Assembly: GCF_900636365.1 (NCBI RefSeq)
Contig: NZ_LR134266.1
Span: forward strand, 137,501 to 201,500
DNA: 64,000 bases
Source of the DNA: Streptococcus viridans
GTDB lineage: Bacteria; Bacillota; Bacilli; Lactobacillales; Streptococcaceae
Direction: 5' to 3'
This document shows positions 18,505-28,785 of this stretch, piece by piece. The notes below the pieces were generated by a model. It did not search any database, had not been told where the DNA came from, and was given only the letters and a program-made list of their open reading frames with translations. The position numbers and the translations under genes are program-made. The first letter of the stretch is position 1. Every line of letters starts with the position of its first letter.

Positions 18505-18533
18505 TTTCAAAAAGAAACCATAAACAGAAAGGA

Positions 18534-18575
18534 GGAGCGAAAAAGTAAGAACAAACTACTGACTCGCTCCTTTTT
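18534..18575 (+). terminator. Intra-operon terminator or attenuator
   Basis: GGAGCGA (18534-18540) pairs with TCGCTCC (18564-18570), followed by TTTTT. It lies between GH38 and ROK, which are 75-85 bases apart in the same direction. Partial termination would lower ROK and GH20 expression relative to the mannosidases. Confidence 0.6.
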
Positions 18576-18588
18576 ACAGGTGAAAGCC

Positions 18589-19458
18589 ATGACCCTTGCA
18601 ACCATTGATATTGGAGGAACTGGGATTAAGTTTGCCAGTCTAACTCCTGATGGAAAGATTTTAGATAAGACCAGCACCCCAACTCCAGAGACTCTGGAAG
18701 AGTTGCTAGCTTGGTTAGAGCAACGCTTGTCAGAACGTGACTATCGTGGGATTGCTATGAGTGTGCCAGGAGCCGTTAATCAAGAAACAGGAGTGATTGA
18801 AGGAATTAGTGCCATCCCTTACATTCATGGTTTTTCTTGGTATGAGGTCCTTGCTCATCATAAGCTTCCTGTCCATCTAGAAAATGATGCCAACTGTGTT
18901 GGACTGAGTGAACTGTTAGCTCATCCTGAAATTGAAAATGCAGCCTGTGTCGTGATTGGTACAGGAATCGGTGGCGCTCTGATTATCAATGGTAAGCTTC
19001 ACCGCGGTCGTCATGGTTTGGGTGGAGAGTTTGGCTATATGACAACCATCGAACCAGCAGAAAAGCTCAATAACTGGTCACAACTTGCTTCTACAGGAAA
19101 CATGGTTCGCTACGTCATTGAAAAGTCTGGTCAGTCTGATTGGGACGGACGAAAGATTTACCATGAGGCTGCAGCAGGAAACACCCTCTGCCAAGAAGCC
19201 ATTGAGCGTATGAATCGTAATCTTGCTCAAGGATTGCTCAATATCCGGTACCTGATTGATCCAGATGTGATTAGCCTAGGTGGTTCTATCAGTCAGAACC
19301 CAGATTTTATCAAAGGGGTGCAAAAAGCGGTAGACGCCTTTGTGGAAAGATATGAAGAATATACCATCGCTCCAGTTATTCAAGCCTGCACCTACCAGGC
19401 AGATGCCAATCTCTACGGTGCCCTTGTCAACTGGTTACAGGAGGAAAACCAATGGTAA
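18589..19458 (+). CDS. ROK family sugar kinase-like protein
   Basis: About 289 residues, with the ASKHA phosphate motif [10 protein letters not shown] at the start and the second motif [11 protein letters not shown] near 125. No N-terminal HTH is present, so it is a kinase-type rather than a repressor-type ROK protein. The usual zinc motif CxCGxxGC is absent. In this locus it may phosphorylate mannose or GlcNAc released by the hydrolases; the substrate is not shown. The start is ATG 18589 with AGGTGA upstream; a GTG at 18580 is possible. It overlaps GH20 by seven bases. Confidence 0.88.
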   Translation: MTLATIDIGGTGIKFASLTPDGKILDKTSTPTPETLEELLAWLEQRLSERDYRGIAMSVPGAVNQETGVIEGISAIPYIHGFSWYEVLAHHKLPVHLENDANCVGLSELLAHPEIENAACVVIGTGIGGALIINGKLHRGRHGLGGEFGYMTTIEPAEKLNNWSQLASTGNMVRYVIEKSGQSDWDGRKIYHEAAAGNTLCQEAIERMNRNLAQGLLNIRYLIDPDVISLGGSISQNPDFIKGVQKAVDAFVERYEEYTIAPVIQACTYQADANLYGALVNWLQEENQW

Positions 19459-21332
19459 GTTTTACAGGACTTAGTCCCAAACAAGCCCAATCTATCGAAG
19501 CATTAAACAATCACATTTCTCTACCAGATGTAGAAGTGGCGGTCGCTCAGTCTGACAAAGCTTCTATCTCTATCGAGGGTGAGAATGGGCAGTATCAACT
19601 GACCTACCGCAAACCTCATCAACTCTACCGTGCCTTGTCTGTACTGGCAACAGCTTTAGCAGAAGGGGACAAGGTAGAGATTGAAGAGCAGGCGGCCTAT
19701 GAAGATTTAGCCTATATGGCAGACTGTTCACGCAATGCCGTGCTCAATGTCACATCTGCCAAGCAGATGATTAAAGTCTTGGCTCTCATGGGCTACTCAA
19801 GCTTTGAGCTCTACATGGAAGACACTTATCAAATCGAGGGGCACCCTTACTTTGGTTATTTCCGTGGAGCTTATGCTGCTGAAGAGTTACAGGAAATCGA
19901 AGCCTACGCCCAGCAGTTTGACATGACCTTTGTCCCATGTATCCAAACTTTGGCTCACTTATCAGCCTTTGTCAAATGGGGCGTCAAAGAAGTACAAGAA
20001 CTCCGTGATGTAGAAGACATTCTCCTCATTGGCGAAGAAAAAGTCTATGACCTGATTGATGGCATGTTTGCGACGTTGTCTAAACTACAAACTCGCAAGG
20101 TCAATATCGGAATGGACGAAGCCCACTTGGTTGGTTTGGGACGTTACCTTATCCTAAACGGTGTGGTGGATCGTAGTCTTCTTATGTGCCAACACTTGGA
20201 GCGCGTGCTGGATATTGCGGACAAGTATGGTTTCCACTGCCAGATGTGGAGCGATATGTTCTTCAAGCTCATGTCAGCAGATGGCCAGTACGATCGTGAG
20301 GTAGAAATTCCAGAGGAAACGCGCGTTTATCTTGACCGTCTTAAGGACCGTGTCACCTTGGTTTACTGGGATTATTACCAAGATAGCGAGGAAAAATACA
20401 ACCGAAACTTCCGTAATCACCACAAGATTAGTCAGGATATCGCCTTTGCAGGTGGTGCTTGGAAATGGATTGGTTTTACACCACACAACCATTTCAGTCG
20501 TCTCATTGCAGTAGAAGCCAATAAAGCCTGCCGTGCCAATCAGATCAAGGAAGTCATCGTGACGGGTTGGGGAGATAATGGTGGTGAAACAGCTCAGTTC
20601 TCTATTCTACCTAGTTTGCAGATCTGGGCCGAACTCAGCTATCGAAATGATTTAGAGCGTTTGTCTGCTCATTTCAAGATCAATACAGGTCTATCAGTTG
20701 AGGACTTTATGCAGCTGGATTTGGCCAACCTCTTACCAGATCTACCAGGAAATCTAAGTGGTATCAATCCTAACCGCTATGTTTTTTATCAGGATGTTCT
20801 CTGCCCAATTCTTGACAAGCACATGACACCTGAACAGGACAAACCACACTTTGCCAAAGCAGCTGAGATTTTGTCTGATATTAAAGAAAGAGCAGGCATC
20901 TATACTTATCTTTTCGAAACTCAGGCCCAGTTGAATGCTATTTTAAGTGGCAAGGTTGATGTGGGACGACGCATTCGTCAAGCCTATCAAGCAGATGATA
21001 AAGAAAGCTTGCAACAAATTGCCAGAGAAGAATTACCAAAATTAAGAAGTAAGATAGAAACCTTCCACAAGCTCTTTAGCCAGCAATGGTTGAAAGAAAA
21101 CAAGGTCTTTGGTTTGGATACCGTGGATATCCGCATGGGTGGACTCTTACAACGGATTAAGCGAGCAGAAAATCGTATTGAAAACTACCTAGCAGGTGAC
21201 ATTTCTCGTATTGATGAACTAGAAGTAGACATCTTGCCATTTAATGATTTCTATGCAGATAAGGACTTCGCAGCAACGACTGCCAACCAATGGCATACCA
21301 TTGCAACAGCTTCGACCATTTATACGACCTAA
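19452..21332 (+). CDS. GH20 beta-N-acetylhexosaminidase (GH20C type)
   Basis: A 626-residue cytosolic protein of glycoside hydrolase family 20. The catalytic Asp-Glu pair sits in [11 protein letters not shown] (about 217-227). [10 protein letters not shown] (about 266) and VYWDYYQ (about 310) line the active site in this family. No signal or cell-wall anchor is seen, unlike surface StrH. It resembles the intracellular pneumococcal GH20C that removes terminal GlcNAc or GalNAc. It is coupled to ROK by a seven-base overlap and ends at a terminator. Confidence 0.9.
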   Translation: MVSFTGLSPKQAQSIEALNNHISLPDVEVAVAQSDKASISIEGENGQYQLTYRKPHQLYRALSVLATALAEGDKVEIEEQAAYEDLAYMADCSRNAVLNVTSAKQMIKVLALMGYSSFELYMEDTYQIEGHPYFGYFRGAYAAEELQEIEAYAQQFDMTFVPCIQTLAHLSAFVKWGVKEVQELRDVEDILLIGEEKVYDLIDGMFATLSKLQTRKVNIGMDEAHLVGLGRYLILNGVVDRSLLMCQHLERVLDIADKYGFHCQMWSDMFFKLMSADGQYDREVEIPEETRVYLDRLKDRVTLVYWDYYQDSEEKYNRNFRNHHKISQDIAFAGGAWKWIGFTPHNHFSRLIAVEANKACRANQIKEVIVTGWGDNGGETAQFSILPSLQIWAELSYRNDLERLSAHFKINTGLSVEDFMQLDLANLLPDLPGNLSGINPNRYVFYQDVLCPILDKHMTPEQDKPHFAKAAEILSDIKERAGIYTYLFETQAQLNAILSGKVDVGRRIRQAYQADDKESLQQIAREELPKLRSKIETFHKLFSQQWLKENKVFGLDTVDIRMGGLLQRIKRAENRIENYLAGDISRIDELEVDILPFNDFYADKDFAATTANQWHTIATASTIYTT

Positions 21333-21369
21333 TCCAAAAGGCTGTCTTTAAAGAAAATGATGTTGAAGG

Positions 21370-21411
21370 AGGAGAAAGATGTCCGATGGAGACATTTCTT
21401 CTCCTTTTTTC
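21370..21411 (+). terminator. Terminator after GH20
   Basis: AGGAGAAAGATGTC (21370-21383) pairs with GACATTTCTTCTCCT (21391-21405), followed by T5. It separates the hydrolase operon from the transporter operon. Confidence 0.85.
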
Positions 21412-21465
21412 TCCATTTTTAAGGCTATGTCATAAATTTGTAGAATTTTTTCTATAATTAGGAGT

Positions 21466-21514
21466 TTGAAAAAGTTTTCATAGAGTTTTATAATAAAAAA
21501 TGTAAACGTTACCA
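21466..21514 (+). promoter_or_regulatory. Promoter of the glycan ABC importer with a cre site
   Basis: TTGAAA (21466-21471), 17 bp, TATAAT (21489-21494). A near-perfect catabolite response element, ATGTAAACGTTACCA at 21500-21514, covers the expected start site. CcpA bound here should repress the importer when preferred sugars are present. Confidence 0.85.
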
Positions 21515-21543
21515 AAAAATAAAATGACAAAGGGGGGAGTCAG

Positions 21544-22473
21544 ATGAAAAAGTTTGTTAAGACCTTGAGAGAAAATCTCATTTTCTTCTTAATGGTTTTA
21601 CCAGGTGCAGCGTGGTTGATTTTATTCTTCTACATACCTGTTTTGGGAAACGTTGTCGCATTTAAAGACTATCATATCACCGGAGAGGGATTTATTGATA
21701 GTGTAATGAAGAGTAAGTGGGTAGGATTTGATAACTTCAAATTCCTCTTTAGTTCTAAAGATGCTTATATCATTACAAGAAATACCGTCCTTTACAACCT
21801 AGCCTTTATTTTCTTGGGCTTGATTGTTTCTGTTGGGATTGCCATCATCTTTAGTGAGATGCGTTCCAAACGGTTGGTTAAAGTGTTTCAAACATCAATG
21901 TTGTTCCCCTATTTCTTGTCATGGGTTATCATCAGCTTCTTTACAGATGCCTTCTTAAACGTCGATAAAGGCTTGATTAACCACATCTTAACATCACTTG
22001 GGATGAAAGGAATCAACTTCTATACAGAGGTTGCCATTTGGCCAGCGCTTCTCCTCTTCTTAGGAATCTGGAAAGGCTTTGGTTATAGCAGTGTTATGTA
22101 CTATGCAACCATCATGGGAATTGATCCAACCTTCTACGAAGCAGCAACAGTGGATGGAGCATCTAAGTGGCAGCGAATCCGCCACATTACCATTCCTCAG
22201 TTGTCTTCCTTGATTACGGTCTTGACTATCCTTGCCATCGGAAATATCTTCCGTGCTGACTTTGGATTGTTCTACCAAATCCCACATAACTCAGGTGCCC
22301 TTTATAGTGTGACAAACGTAATTGATGTCTATGTCTACAACGGACTTGCTAAATCAGGAGATATTGCGATGGCCGCAGCGGCTGGTCTTTACCAATCAGT
22401 TGTCGGATTGATTCTCGTTTTACTTTCTAATATTGTAGCACGTCGGATTGATAAGAATGCAGCACTCTTCTAG
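21544..22473 (+). CDS. Sugar ABC transporter permease (NgtP1-like)
   Basis: A 309-residue CUT1-type (LplB/AraP-like) permease with about six membrane segments. The cytoplasmic EAA loop is at EAATVDGASKWQRIRHITIP (about 200-219). The ribosome site is a GGGGGGAG stretch. It is first of a permease-permease-binding protein trio with no ATPase, so a shared ATPase such as MsmK elsewhere must power it, as is known for streptococcal CUT1 importers. The context of N-glycan hydrolases and the match of gene order to pneumococcal NgtP1-P2-S suggest import of N-glycan fragments. Confidence 0.9.
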   Translation: MKKFVKTLRENLIFFLMVLPGAAWLILFFYIPVLGNVVAFKDYHITGEGFIDSVMKSKWVGFDNFKFLFSSKDAYIITRNTVLYNLAFIFLGLIVSVGIAIIFSEMRSKRLVKVFQTSMLFPYFLSWVIISFFTDAFLNVDKGLINHILTSLGMKGINFYTEVAIWPALLLFLGIWKGFGYSSVMYYATIMGIDPTFYEAATVDGASKWQRIRHITIPQLSSLITVLTILAIGNIFRADFGLFYQIPHNSGALYSVTNVIDVYVYNGLAKSGDIAMAAAAGLYQSVVGLILVLLSNIVARRIDKNAALF

Positions 22474-22486
22474 AAAGGAGGATACC

Positions 22487-23419
22487 ATGGCAAAATCAAA
22501 AATTAAAAAAGAAAAAGTTGATAATGTTGGGATCCACTCCTTCAGTAAGAAAGCAGACCTCTTCTTTAGTAGCATCGTCGGCTTGGTTGCTCTATCCTGT
22601 ATCTTGCCCTTCATCTTCGTTGTCATGATTTCCTTGACAGATGAACAAAGTTTGGCGATTCACGGCTTTCAATTTTGGCCTGCTAAGTTTGGTGCAGATG
22701 GCTATCTTTTCCTTGTTCAATTTAAGGATAAGATTCTTCAAGCCCTCTTTATTACCTTGTTTGTGACGATTGTAGGGACAGCATGTAATGTCTTCATTAC
22801 AACGACCTACGCCTACGCAATCTCTCGTAGAACCTTTAAGTACAGAAACTTCTTTACTGTCTTTGCCCTCTTGAGCATGCTCTTTAGTGCAGGGATGGTA
22901 CCAGGTTACATCGTTACCACTCAGTTGCTTCATTTAGGAGATACGGTTGGAGCCCTCATCATTCCGATGTTATTGAGTCCTTTCAATATTATCTTGATGC
23001 GGACCTTCTTCAAACGGACGATCCCAGAAGCTATTCTTGAGTCTGCTCGGATAGACGGAGCCAGTGAAACACGGATCTTCTTCCAGATCTGTTTGCCACT
23101 TTCTCTCCCAGGGATTGCGACCATCAGTCTCTTTACAGCGCTCGGCTTCTGGAATGACTGGTTCAACGCCCTCCTCTATATCAAGAGCGAAAATCTCTAT
23201 CCCCTTCAATACTTGCTGATGCAAATCCAAAATAATATGGATTACATTTCTAAATCAGTTGGTGCATCTAGCCAAATTGCTGGTGCGGTCCAATCCCTTC
23301 CTAAGGAAACTGGACGGATGGCCATGGTGGTGGTGGCAACAGTTCCAATCGCTATCCTCTATCCATTCTTCCAACGTTACTTTGTAAAAGGATTGACCAT
23401 CGGTGGTGTGAAAGAGTAA
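22487..23419 (+). CDS. Sugar ABC transporter permease (NgtP2-like)
   Basis: A 310-residue CUT1 permease of the YtcP/AraQ type. About six membrane segments are present, and the EAA loop is ESARIDGASETRIFFQICLP (about 185-204). The start is taken as ATG 22487, with AAAGGAGG at 22474-22481, rather than an upstream TTG at 22448. It begins 13 bases after the first permease and partners it in the membrane channel. Like its neighbour, it needs a separate ATPase. Confidence 0.9.
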   Translation: MAKSKIKKEKVDNVGIHSFSKKADLFFSSIVGLVALSCILPFIFVVMISLTDEQSLAIHGFQFWPAKFGADGYLFLVQFKDKILQALFITLFVTIVGTACNVFITTTYAYAISRRTFKYRNFFTVFALLSMLFSAGMVPGYIVTTQLLHLGDTVGALIIPMLLSPFNIILMRTFFKRTIPEAILESARIDGASETRIFFQICLPLSLPGIATISLFTALGFWNDWFNALLYIKSENLYPLQYLLMQIQNNMDYISKSVGASSQIAGAVQSLPKETGRMAMVVVATVPIAILYPFFQRYFVKGLTIGGVKE

Positions 23420-23482
23420 GCAAACCTTTCTCACCCACCCTTCATAATGTTAATAAAGAAAAATAAAAAAGGAGTTTTTCTC

Positions 23483-24964
23483 ATGAAAAATTGGAAAAAA
23501 TATGCTTTAGCTTCTGCTAGCGTTCTCGCACTTGGAGCAACTCTTGCTGCTTGTGGTAACTTGACAGGTGATAACCAAAAATCATCTAAGAGTGAAGATG
23601 GCAAAACAGTTATCAAAATGTACCAAATCGGTGACAAACCTGATAACTTGGATACCTTGTTAGAAAATGCTAACAAGATCATCGAAGAAAAAGCTGGCGT
23701 TAAATTAGACATCCAATACCTTGGTTGGGGTGACTACGACAAGAAGATGAACGTTATCATTTCATCTGGTGAAAGCTACGATATTGCTTTCGCAAACAAC
23801 TATGTCATCAACGCTCAAAAAGGTGCTTATGCTGACTTGACAGACTTGTACAAGAAAGAAGGAAAAGAGCTTTATGAAGCACTTGACCCAGCTTACATCA
23901 AAGGGAATACTGTAAATGGCAAGATCTATGCTGTTCCAGTTGCAGCCAACGTTGCATCTTCACAAAACTTTGCCTTCAACGGACCACTTCTTGAAAAATA
24001 TGGTATTGATGTTTCAAACGTCACAGACTATGCTTCTCTTGAACCAGTCTTGAAAGCGATCAAAGAAAAAGATCCAAACGTTGTTCCATTCGCAATGAAC
24101 AAGAGCTACGGTGGACCTTCTGATGACTTCGATTACATTGCAGTAGATGGACTTCCATTCGTTGTCGATTTGCAAGGTGACACAACTAAGATCGTTGACC
24201 GTTACACGATTCCACGTTATGTTGAAAACTTGAAGACTCTTCATAAATACTATGAAGCTGGTTACATTCCAAAAGACGTAGCTACAAGCGACACTGGATA
24301 TGACCTTTCTCAAGATACTTGGTTGGTACGTGAAGAAACAGTAGGACCTGCTGACTACGGTAACAGCTTGCTTACTCGTGTAGCAAACCGTAAGATCGAA
24401 ATCAAACCATTCACTCAACTTTACAAGAAGAACAACACTACTCAAGTTGCAAACTTTGTCATCTCAAACAACTCTAAGAACAAAGAAAAAGCAATGGAAG
24501 TATTGAACCTCTTGAATACAAACCCAGAACTCTTGAACGGTCTTGTTTACGGACCAGAAGGCAAGAACTGGGAAAAAGTTGAAGGTAAAGAAAACCGTGT
24601 GAAAGTCTTGGATGGCTACAACGGAAACACTCACATGTCTGGATGGAACACAGGTAACAACTGGATTCTTTACATCAACGAAAACGTAACGGATGAGCAA
24701 ATTGCACAATCTAAGAAAGACTTAGAAACTGCAAAAGAATCTCCAGCACTTGGATTCATCTTCAACACTGAAAACGTGAAATCAGAAATCACTGCCCTTA
24801 CAAACACTTTGAACCAATTCACAAGTGCCATCAATACAGGTACAGTAGATCCTGAAGTTGAAATTCCTAAGATGCTTGAAAAATTGAAATCAGAAGGTGC
24901 CTACCAAAAAGTCTTGGATGAAATCCAAAAACAATACGATGAGTACCTTGCTGCTAAGAAATAA
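23483..24964 (+). CDS. Extracellular glycan-binding lipoprotein (NgtS-like)
   Basis: About 493 residues. A lipoprotein signal ends ALGATLAAC, and a family 1 solute-binding fold follows (YQIGDKPDNLDTLLENANKI, then LDIQYLGWGDYDKKMNVII). The start is ATG 23483 with AAAAAGGAG upstream; an earlier in-frame ATG at 23447 lacks one. Codon use is biased toward preferred codons, suggesting high expression when induced. It presents glycans to the two permeases. Similarity to pneumococcal NgtS is by length, order and context; the ligand is not proven. Confidence 0.9.
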   Translation: MKNWKKYALASASVLALGATLAACGNLTGDNQKSSKSEDGKTVIKMYQIGDKPDNLDTLLENANKIIEEKAGVKLDIQYLGWGDYDKKMNVIISSGESYDIAFANNYVINAQKGAYADLTDLYKKEGKELYEALDPAYIKGNTVNGKIYAVPVAANVASSQNFAFNGPLLEKYGIDVSNVTDYASLEPVLKAIKEKDPNVVPFAMNKSYGGPSDDFDYIAVDGLPFVVDLQGDTTKIVDRYTIPRYVENLKTLHKYYEAGYIPKDVATSDTGYDLSQDTWLVREETVGPADYGNSLLTRVANRKIEIKPFTQLYKKNNTTQVANFVISNNSKNKEKAMEVLNLLNTNPELLNGLVYGPEGKNWEKVEGKENRVKVLDGYNGNTHMSGWNTGNNWILYINENVTDEQIAQSKKDLETAKESPALGFIFNTENVKSEITALTNTLNQFTSAINTGTVDPEVEIPKMLEKLKSEGAYQKVLDEIQKQYDEYLAAKK

Positions 24965-24991
24965 GCTAGCATTACTTGCTTAAGTCTATCA

Positions 24992-25025
24992 AAAGACTTT
25001 GAGGTCTTCGCACTTCAAAGTCTTT
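24992..25025 (+). terminator. Terminator after the binding protein
   Basis: AAAGACTTTGA / TCAAAGTCTTT, an 11-bp stem, with a short T run. The following 140 bases hold AT-rich promoter-like sequence (TATAATATAGGG near 25069) for the regulator genes. Confidence 0.8.
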
Positions 25026-25161
25026 TCTGTTGATGATTTCGAAATCGAAACCATCAGGGAAAATATGCTATAATATAGGGTATAATCATCATTTGTACTA
25101 GGGAAACTATACTAACTTGATTGAAGTTCCCGTCTACAGCAAATGAACATGGAGACGAAAT

Positions 25162-25773
25162 ATGGGAAGAATGATTGAATTTATTTTTACAAGGGTCTAT
25201 TTAGCCATGCTGGCAACAGGAATCTTTTGGGCGCTAACCTTTTGTGGAGGCATTCTATTTGGATTTGGGCCCGCTAGTGCAACGATTATGAGTCTATATG
25301 CCGAACATGGATCTGATCACAAACAATATGCTTGGTCTGAAGCTTGGTCGCTCTATAAAGAAAATTTCCGTCGGGCCAATCAGGTTTTCTATACATTTTT
25401 TTTGATCGAAGCCATTCTTATTTATGGTATGTATCTGATGGTTCAATTGCCCCACTTGTCCCTATTTCAGATTTTTATCCTATTGGTCAATTTGATTTTC
25501 TTGTTGGTGGCTCCCCTGACTTTTGCAGTCTATCTCAAGCTTCAAGTCCATTTTGACTTGTCCTACCTCAACAGCTTGAAGCTGAGCTTTATTGGTGCTT
25601 TTCTGGATATTCGTGCAGTGACCAAGTTTCTCTTGGGGACCTTCCTCCTAGGGGTTGTCACCCATTTCGTTCCGGCTTTATTTTTCTTTGTTTTACTGGG
25701 CTTGTGGCATTTCTTTGTCAATGATATTTTTCAACCCGTCTATGAAACAATTCGCTCTAAAGTGGTTTCTTAA
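25162..25773 (+). CDS. DUF624 (YesL-like) membrane protein
   Basis: A 203-residue integral membrane protein with about five hydrophobic segments. The N-terminal GILFGFGPASATIMSLY stretch is typical of DUF624/YesL. These proteins sit next to YesM-YesN-type two-component systems and CUT1 importers across firmicutes, but their role is unknown. The gene is two bases from the kinase gene and likely co-transcribed. The same order is found beside pneumococcal TCS07. Confidence 0.88.
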   Translation: MGRMIEFIFTRVYLAMLATGIFWALTFCGGILFGFGPASATIMSLYAEHGSDHKQYAWSEAWSLYKENFRRANQVFYTFFLIEAILIYGMYLMVQLPHLSLFQIFILLVNLIFLLVAPLTFAVYLKLQVHFDLSYLNSLKLSFIGAFLDIRAVTKFLLGTFLLGVVTHFVPALFFFVLLGLWHFFVNDIFQPVYETIRSKVVS

Positions 25774-25775
25774 TT

Positions 25776-27422
25776 ATGAAAAAAATATGGTTAGCAACAC
25801 TTTTGAAATTCTATGCCTATATCATGGTGGGGATCATCACGACTTTAGGTGTGACGGTATCTTTGGTCTATTGGCATAATCAGAAAGCAGAGACAGATCG
25901 AATCGCTCAGTTGATTTCCTCGCGCTTGACTGCTGAGGTAGAGGATATTTATAGGAGATCTTCTCAATGGGGGAAGAGTCTTGTAGAGAATCCTGCCAAG
26001 CTCGAAGGAGTCTACAAGTATTTTTCAATGACGCCTTCTGAATACGAAAGCTGGCGATTGGATAATTTTTTCTCCAATTATATTCAAGTTTCGCTGCACC
26101 GTAATGTTGAAACTCTGTATTTGGAACACGATGTTATTGATCAAATTGATTTGGTGTTAAATGACTATACGACTGTGTTTGTCTCCAGTAAAAATAAAAA
26201 AGGAGGGCAACAAGTTCCAGCGGATCAATACATAGCTAGTTCACAAGCAATCCCAGTCTCCTTGACGGATGTGACGACTGGCGAAGATATTGGACTAGCC
26301 TACATTAAAGTCAATCCAGCGCTTTTGGATTCTGTTGTCGACAATATTCAAGACACCATTCCAGTTGCCGTCCAGATTTATAATCCCTTGGGAAAGATTT
26401 TTTACCAGAGGGGAGACATCAATCCAGAAGATCATAGTCAGTGGATTGTGCGAGATACTGCTTACGGCTATCAAATCTGGGTTGGGATTCCGACCTCTTA
26501 CACGGTTCGAACAGCCTTGTTTAGTTTTACCTGGATGATTTCGGTCGCCTTAATCCTGTTCTTGGTCTTGTATCTCTTGCTGCAACGAATTTTCCGTAAT
26601 TACCAAAAACAAGTTTTGGATTTGGTAGATACCATGGAAGCTATCAGCCAGGGGGATTCTGAGCGACGGATCAATGTGGATACCAAAGAGCAGGAGCTCC
26701 TTTTAGTTGCAGAAACGACCAATGCCATGTTAGACAATATGGACAAGTCTATCCGGGATATCTATCAGCTACAACTGAGTCAAAAAGATGCCAATATGAA
26801 AGCCTTGCAAGCGCAGATTAATCCGCATTTCATGTATAATACCATGGAGTTTATTCGCATGTATGCAGTCATGCAGGATCAAGAAGAATTAGCCGATATT
26901 ATTTACGAATTTAGTAGTCTTCTTCGAAACAATATTTCAGAGGAGAAGGAGACGACCATCGAAAATGAGTTGGAATTTTGTAGAAAATACAGCTATCTCT
27001 GTATGGTACGTTATCCAAAATCGATTGCTTATGGCTTTAAAATTGAACCCGGTCTAGAAGAGATGGTCATTCCGAAGTTTACTCTTCAGCCATTAGTGGA
27101 AAATTACTTCGTCCATGGGATTGATCACAAGCGCAAGGACAATGTCATTAGTATCAAAGTCCGTCGTGTTGGAGAAGCGGTGGAAATTCGTGTTCAAGAC
27201 AATGGGAGAGGAATGGAATCGAGCCAATTGCAACGGATCCAACAAATATTGAGTCATAGGGATCCTCGAGAGGAAGTAGAAGAGAGTAAGGGACGGCAAT
27301 CCATTGGGATTGTCAATGTCCACGAGCGTTTCCTTCTCTACTTTGGGGATCGTTACCACATTCAAATTACATCAGAAAAAGGAAAAGGTGTTCTCTATAC
27401 GATTACCATCGAGGACACTTAA
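25776..27422 (+). CDS. Sensor histidine kinase of the YesM type (TCS07-like)
   Basis: A 548-residue membrane kinase. One helix near 10-30 and one near 245-268 flank an extracellular sensor region. A HAMP-like linker leads to the His_kinase domain, with the phosphorylated His in QINPHFMYNTMEF (about 349-361). The HATPase part has N-box LQPLVENYFVHG and G-boxes DNGRGM and SIGIVNVHERF. It probably senses glycan or the loaded binding protein and phosphorylates the next gene's product. In pneumococcus the corresponding pair controls N-glycan metabolism. Confidence 0.92.
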   Translation: MKKIWLATLLKFYAYIMVGIITTLGVTVSLVYWHNQKAETDRIAQLISSRLTAEVEDIYRRSSQWGKSLVENPAKLEGVYKYFSMTPSEYESWRLDNFFSNYIQVSLHRNVETLYLEHDVIDQIDLVLNDYTTVFVSSKNKKGGQQVPADQYIASSQAIPVSLTDVTTGEDIGLAYIKVNPALLDSVVDNIQDTIPVAVQIYNPLGKIFYQRGDINPEDHSQWIVRDTAYGYQIWVGIPTSYTVRTALFSFTWMISVALILFLVLYLLLQRIFRNYQKQVLDLVDTMEAISQGDSERRINVDTKEQELLLVAETTNAMLDNMDKSIRDIYQLQLSQKDANMKALQAQINPHFMYNTMEFIRMYAVMQDQEELADIIYEFSSLLRNNISEEKETTIENELEFCRKYSYLCMVRYPKSIAYGFKIEPGLEEMVIPKFTLQPLVENYFVHGIDHKRKDNVISIKVRRVGEAVEIRVQDNGRGMESSQLQRIQQILSHRDPREEVEESKGRQSIGIVNVHERFLLYFGDRYHIQITSEKGKGVLYTITIEDT

Positions 27423-27434
27423 GAGGAAAGAATC

Positions 27435-28733
27435 GTGTATAAAGTCTTATTGGTTGACGATGAATATATGATTACTGAGGGGTTGAAAAAACTGATTCCC
27501 TTTGAAAAATGGGACATGGAGGTTGTTTACACAGCAGAGGATGCAGATCAAGCCTTGGCCTATGTTGCGGATTATCCAGTGGATATCGTGATTACAGATG
27601 TCAATATGCCAGGAAAAACAGGTCTGGAAATGATTGATCAAATGCAGTCCATGCTTCCCCATGCAGCTTATATCATTATGTCAGGTTACCAAGATTTTGC
27701 TTATGTAAAAAAAGCCTTAAACCTCCGGGTAGCAGACTATCTGTTAAAGCCTGTCAATAAGGTGGAGCTGGGGAATATCCTAGAAAAATTATCCCAAACT
27801 CTGAAAAAACCAGATCAAGCGACGGCCAATCGGCTCCTTCATGAAGATTGGTCAGAAGAAGAGTTCGAACAAGCCATCCGAGGAAGAAAACAACTCTGGA
27901 TTGGAGTGGATAAGGAAAGGAAAGGCTTTGCCAGTTCGTCTTATCAGGTCTTAGGGAAAAATCTTCAACTCTATCTTTCCGATGAGGATGAAGGAGCTTT
28001 CCTACAGCGCCGTTTCCAAGCACCTTATAAGGAACATTTTCAACAATTTAAAGAGCTTGTTGAACGAAGTCTGTTTTATGGGGATCTCCCATTGGAGGAA
28101 GAAGATGGTGTCTTTAATTACTATGAACCCATCTACCGTGTCATCATTCAGGGGAATATCCAGCAAATTTTGGAGGAGTTAAACTGGTTAGAAGAAACTG
28201 TGAAAAGCCATACTCCAAAAGTGGCGATAGCCAAGCAACTCTTTATTCAGTTCATTATGGATGTCTTTCATTTATTTGAACACCTGCACGGTGATGACCT
28301 GACAGAAATTGTGAAAGCCGTTCATGATACACCGACTTTCGAGGATCTTGTTACCTGCGTTCGGAACCAATTGGAGAGTTTCTTCTCTCAATATCGGATG
28401 AACAATAATGTGGCGACCGTCCTAGAAGTAATTGGACGCGACTATCGGAAGGAACTGTCGCTCAAGGATATCAGCAAAGATCTCTATATCAATCCCGTTT
28501 ATTTAGGGCAATTGATCAAACGTGAGACCAATTCCACCTTTGCAGAACTCTTGAATAAACAACGGATCAAAGCTGCCCAACAGTTGCTTTTATCCACAAC
28601 GGAAAGTATTGAAGATATTTGCTATGAGGTCGGCTACAGCAATGTCGGTTACTTTTACAAGGTATTCCGCAAGTTGTGTGGCAAGTCTCCTAAAGCCTAC
28701 CGTCAACAAATCGGCGTAGAGGAAAGTGATTAA
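27435..28733 (+). CDS. AraC-type response regulator (YesN/TCS07-like)
   Basis: A 432-residue regulator. The receiver domain at 1-120 has the acidic pocket DDE (9-10) and phospho-acceptor Asp55 (VITDVNMPG). A long central linker follows. The C-terminal AraC domain has two HTH motifs (about 330-425: LSLKDISKDLYINPVYLGQL and IEDICYEVGYSNVGYFYKVF). It begins 12 bases after the kinase. It likely activates the importer and hydrolase genes of this locus. Confidence 0.93.
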   Translation: MYKVLLVDDEYMITEGLKKLIPFEKWDMEVVYTAEDADQALAYVADYPVDIVITDVNMPGKTGLEMIDQMQSMLPHAAYIIMSGYQDFAYVKKALNLRVADYLLKPVNKVELGNILEKLSQTLKKPDQATANRLLHEDWSEEEFEQAIRGRKQLWIGVDKERKGFASSSYQVLGKNLQLYLSDEDEGAFLQRRFQAPYKEHFQQFKELVERSLFYGDLPLEEEDGVFNYYEPIYRVIIQGNIQQILEELNWLEETVKSHTPKVAIAKQLFIQFIMDVFHLFEHLHGDDLTEIVKAVHDTPTFEDLVTCVRNQLESFFSQYRMNNNVATVLEVIGRDYRKELSLKDISKDLYINPVYLGQLIKRETNSTFAELLNKQRIKAAQQLLLSTTESIEDICYEVGYSNVGYFYKVFRKLCGKSPKAYRQQIGVEESD

Positions 28734-28745
28734 TCTGTAAACATG

Positions 28746-28785
28746 AAAAATACCCTCCATTGATTAAAAATGGAGGGTATTTTTT
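28746..28785. terminator. Bidirectional terminator
   Basis: AAAAATACCCTCCAT (28746-28760) pairs with ATGGAGGGTATTTTT (28770-28784). It serves the response regulator and the convergent methyltransferase gene. Confidence 0.88.
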
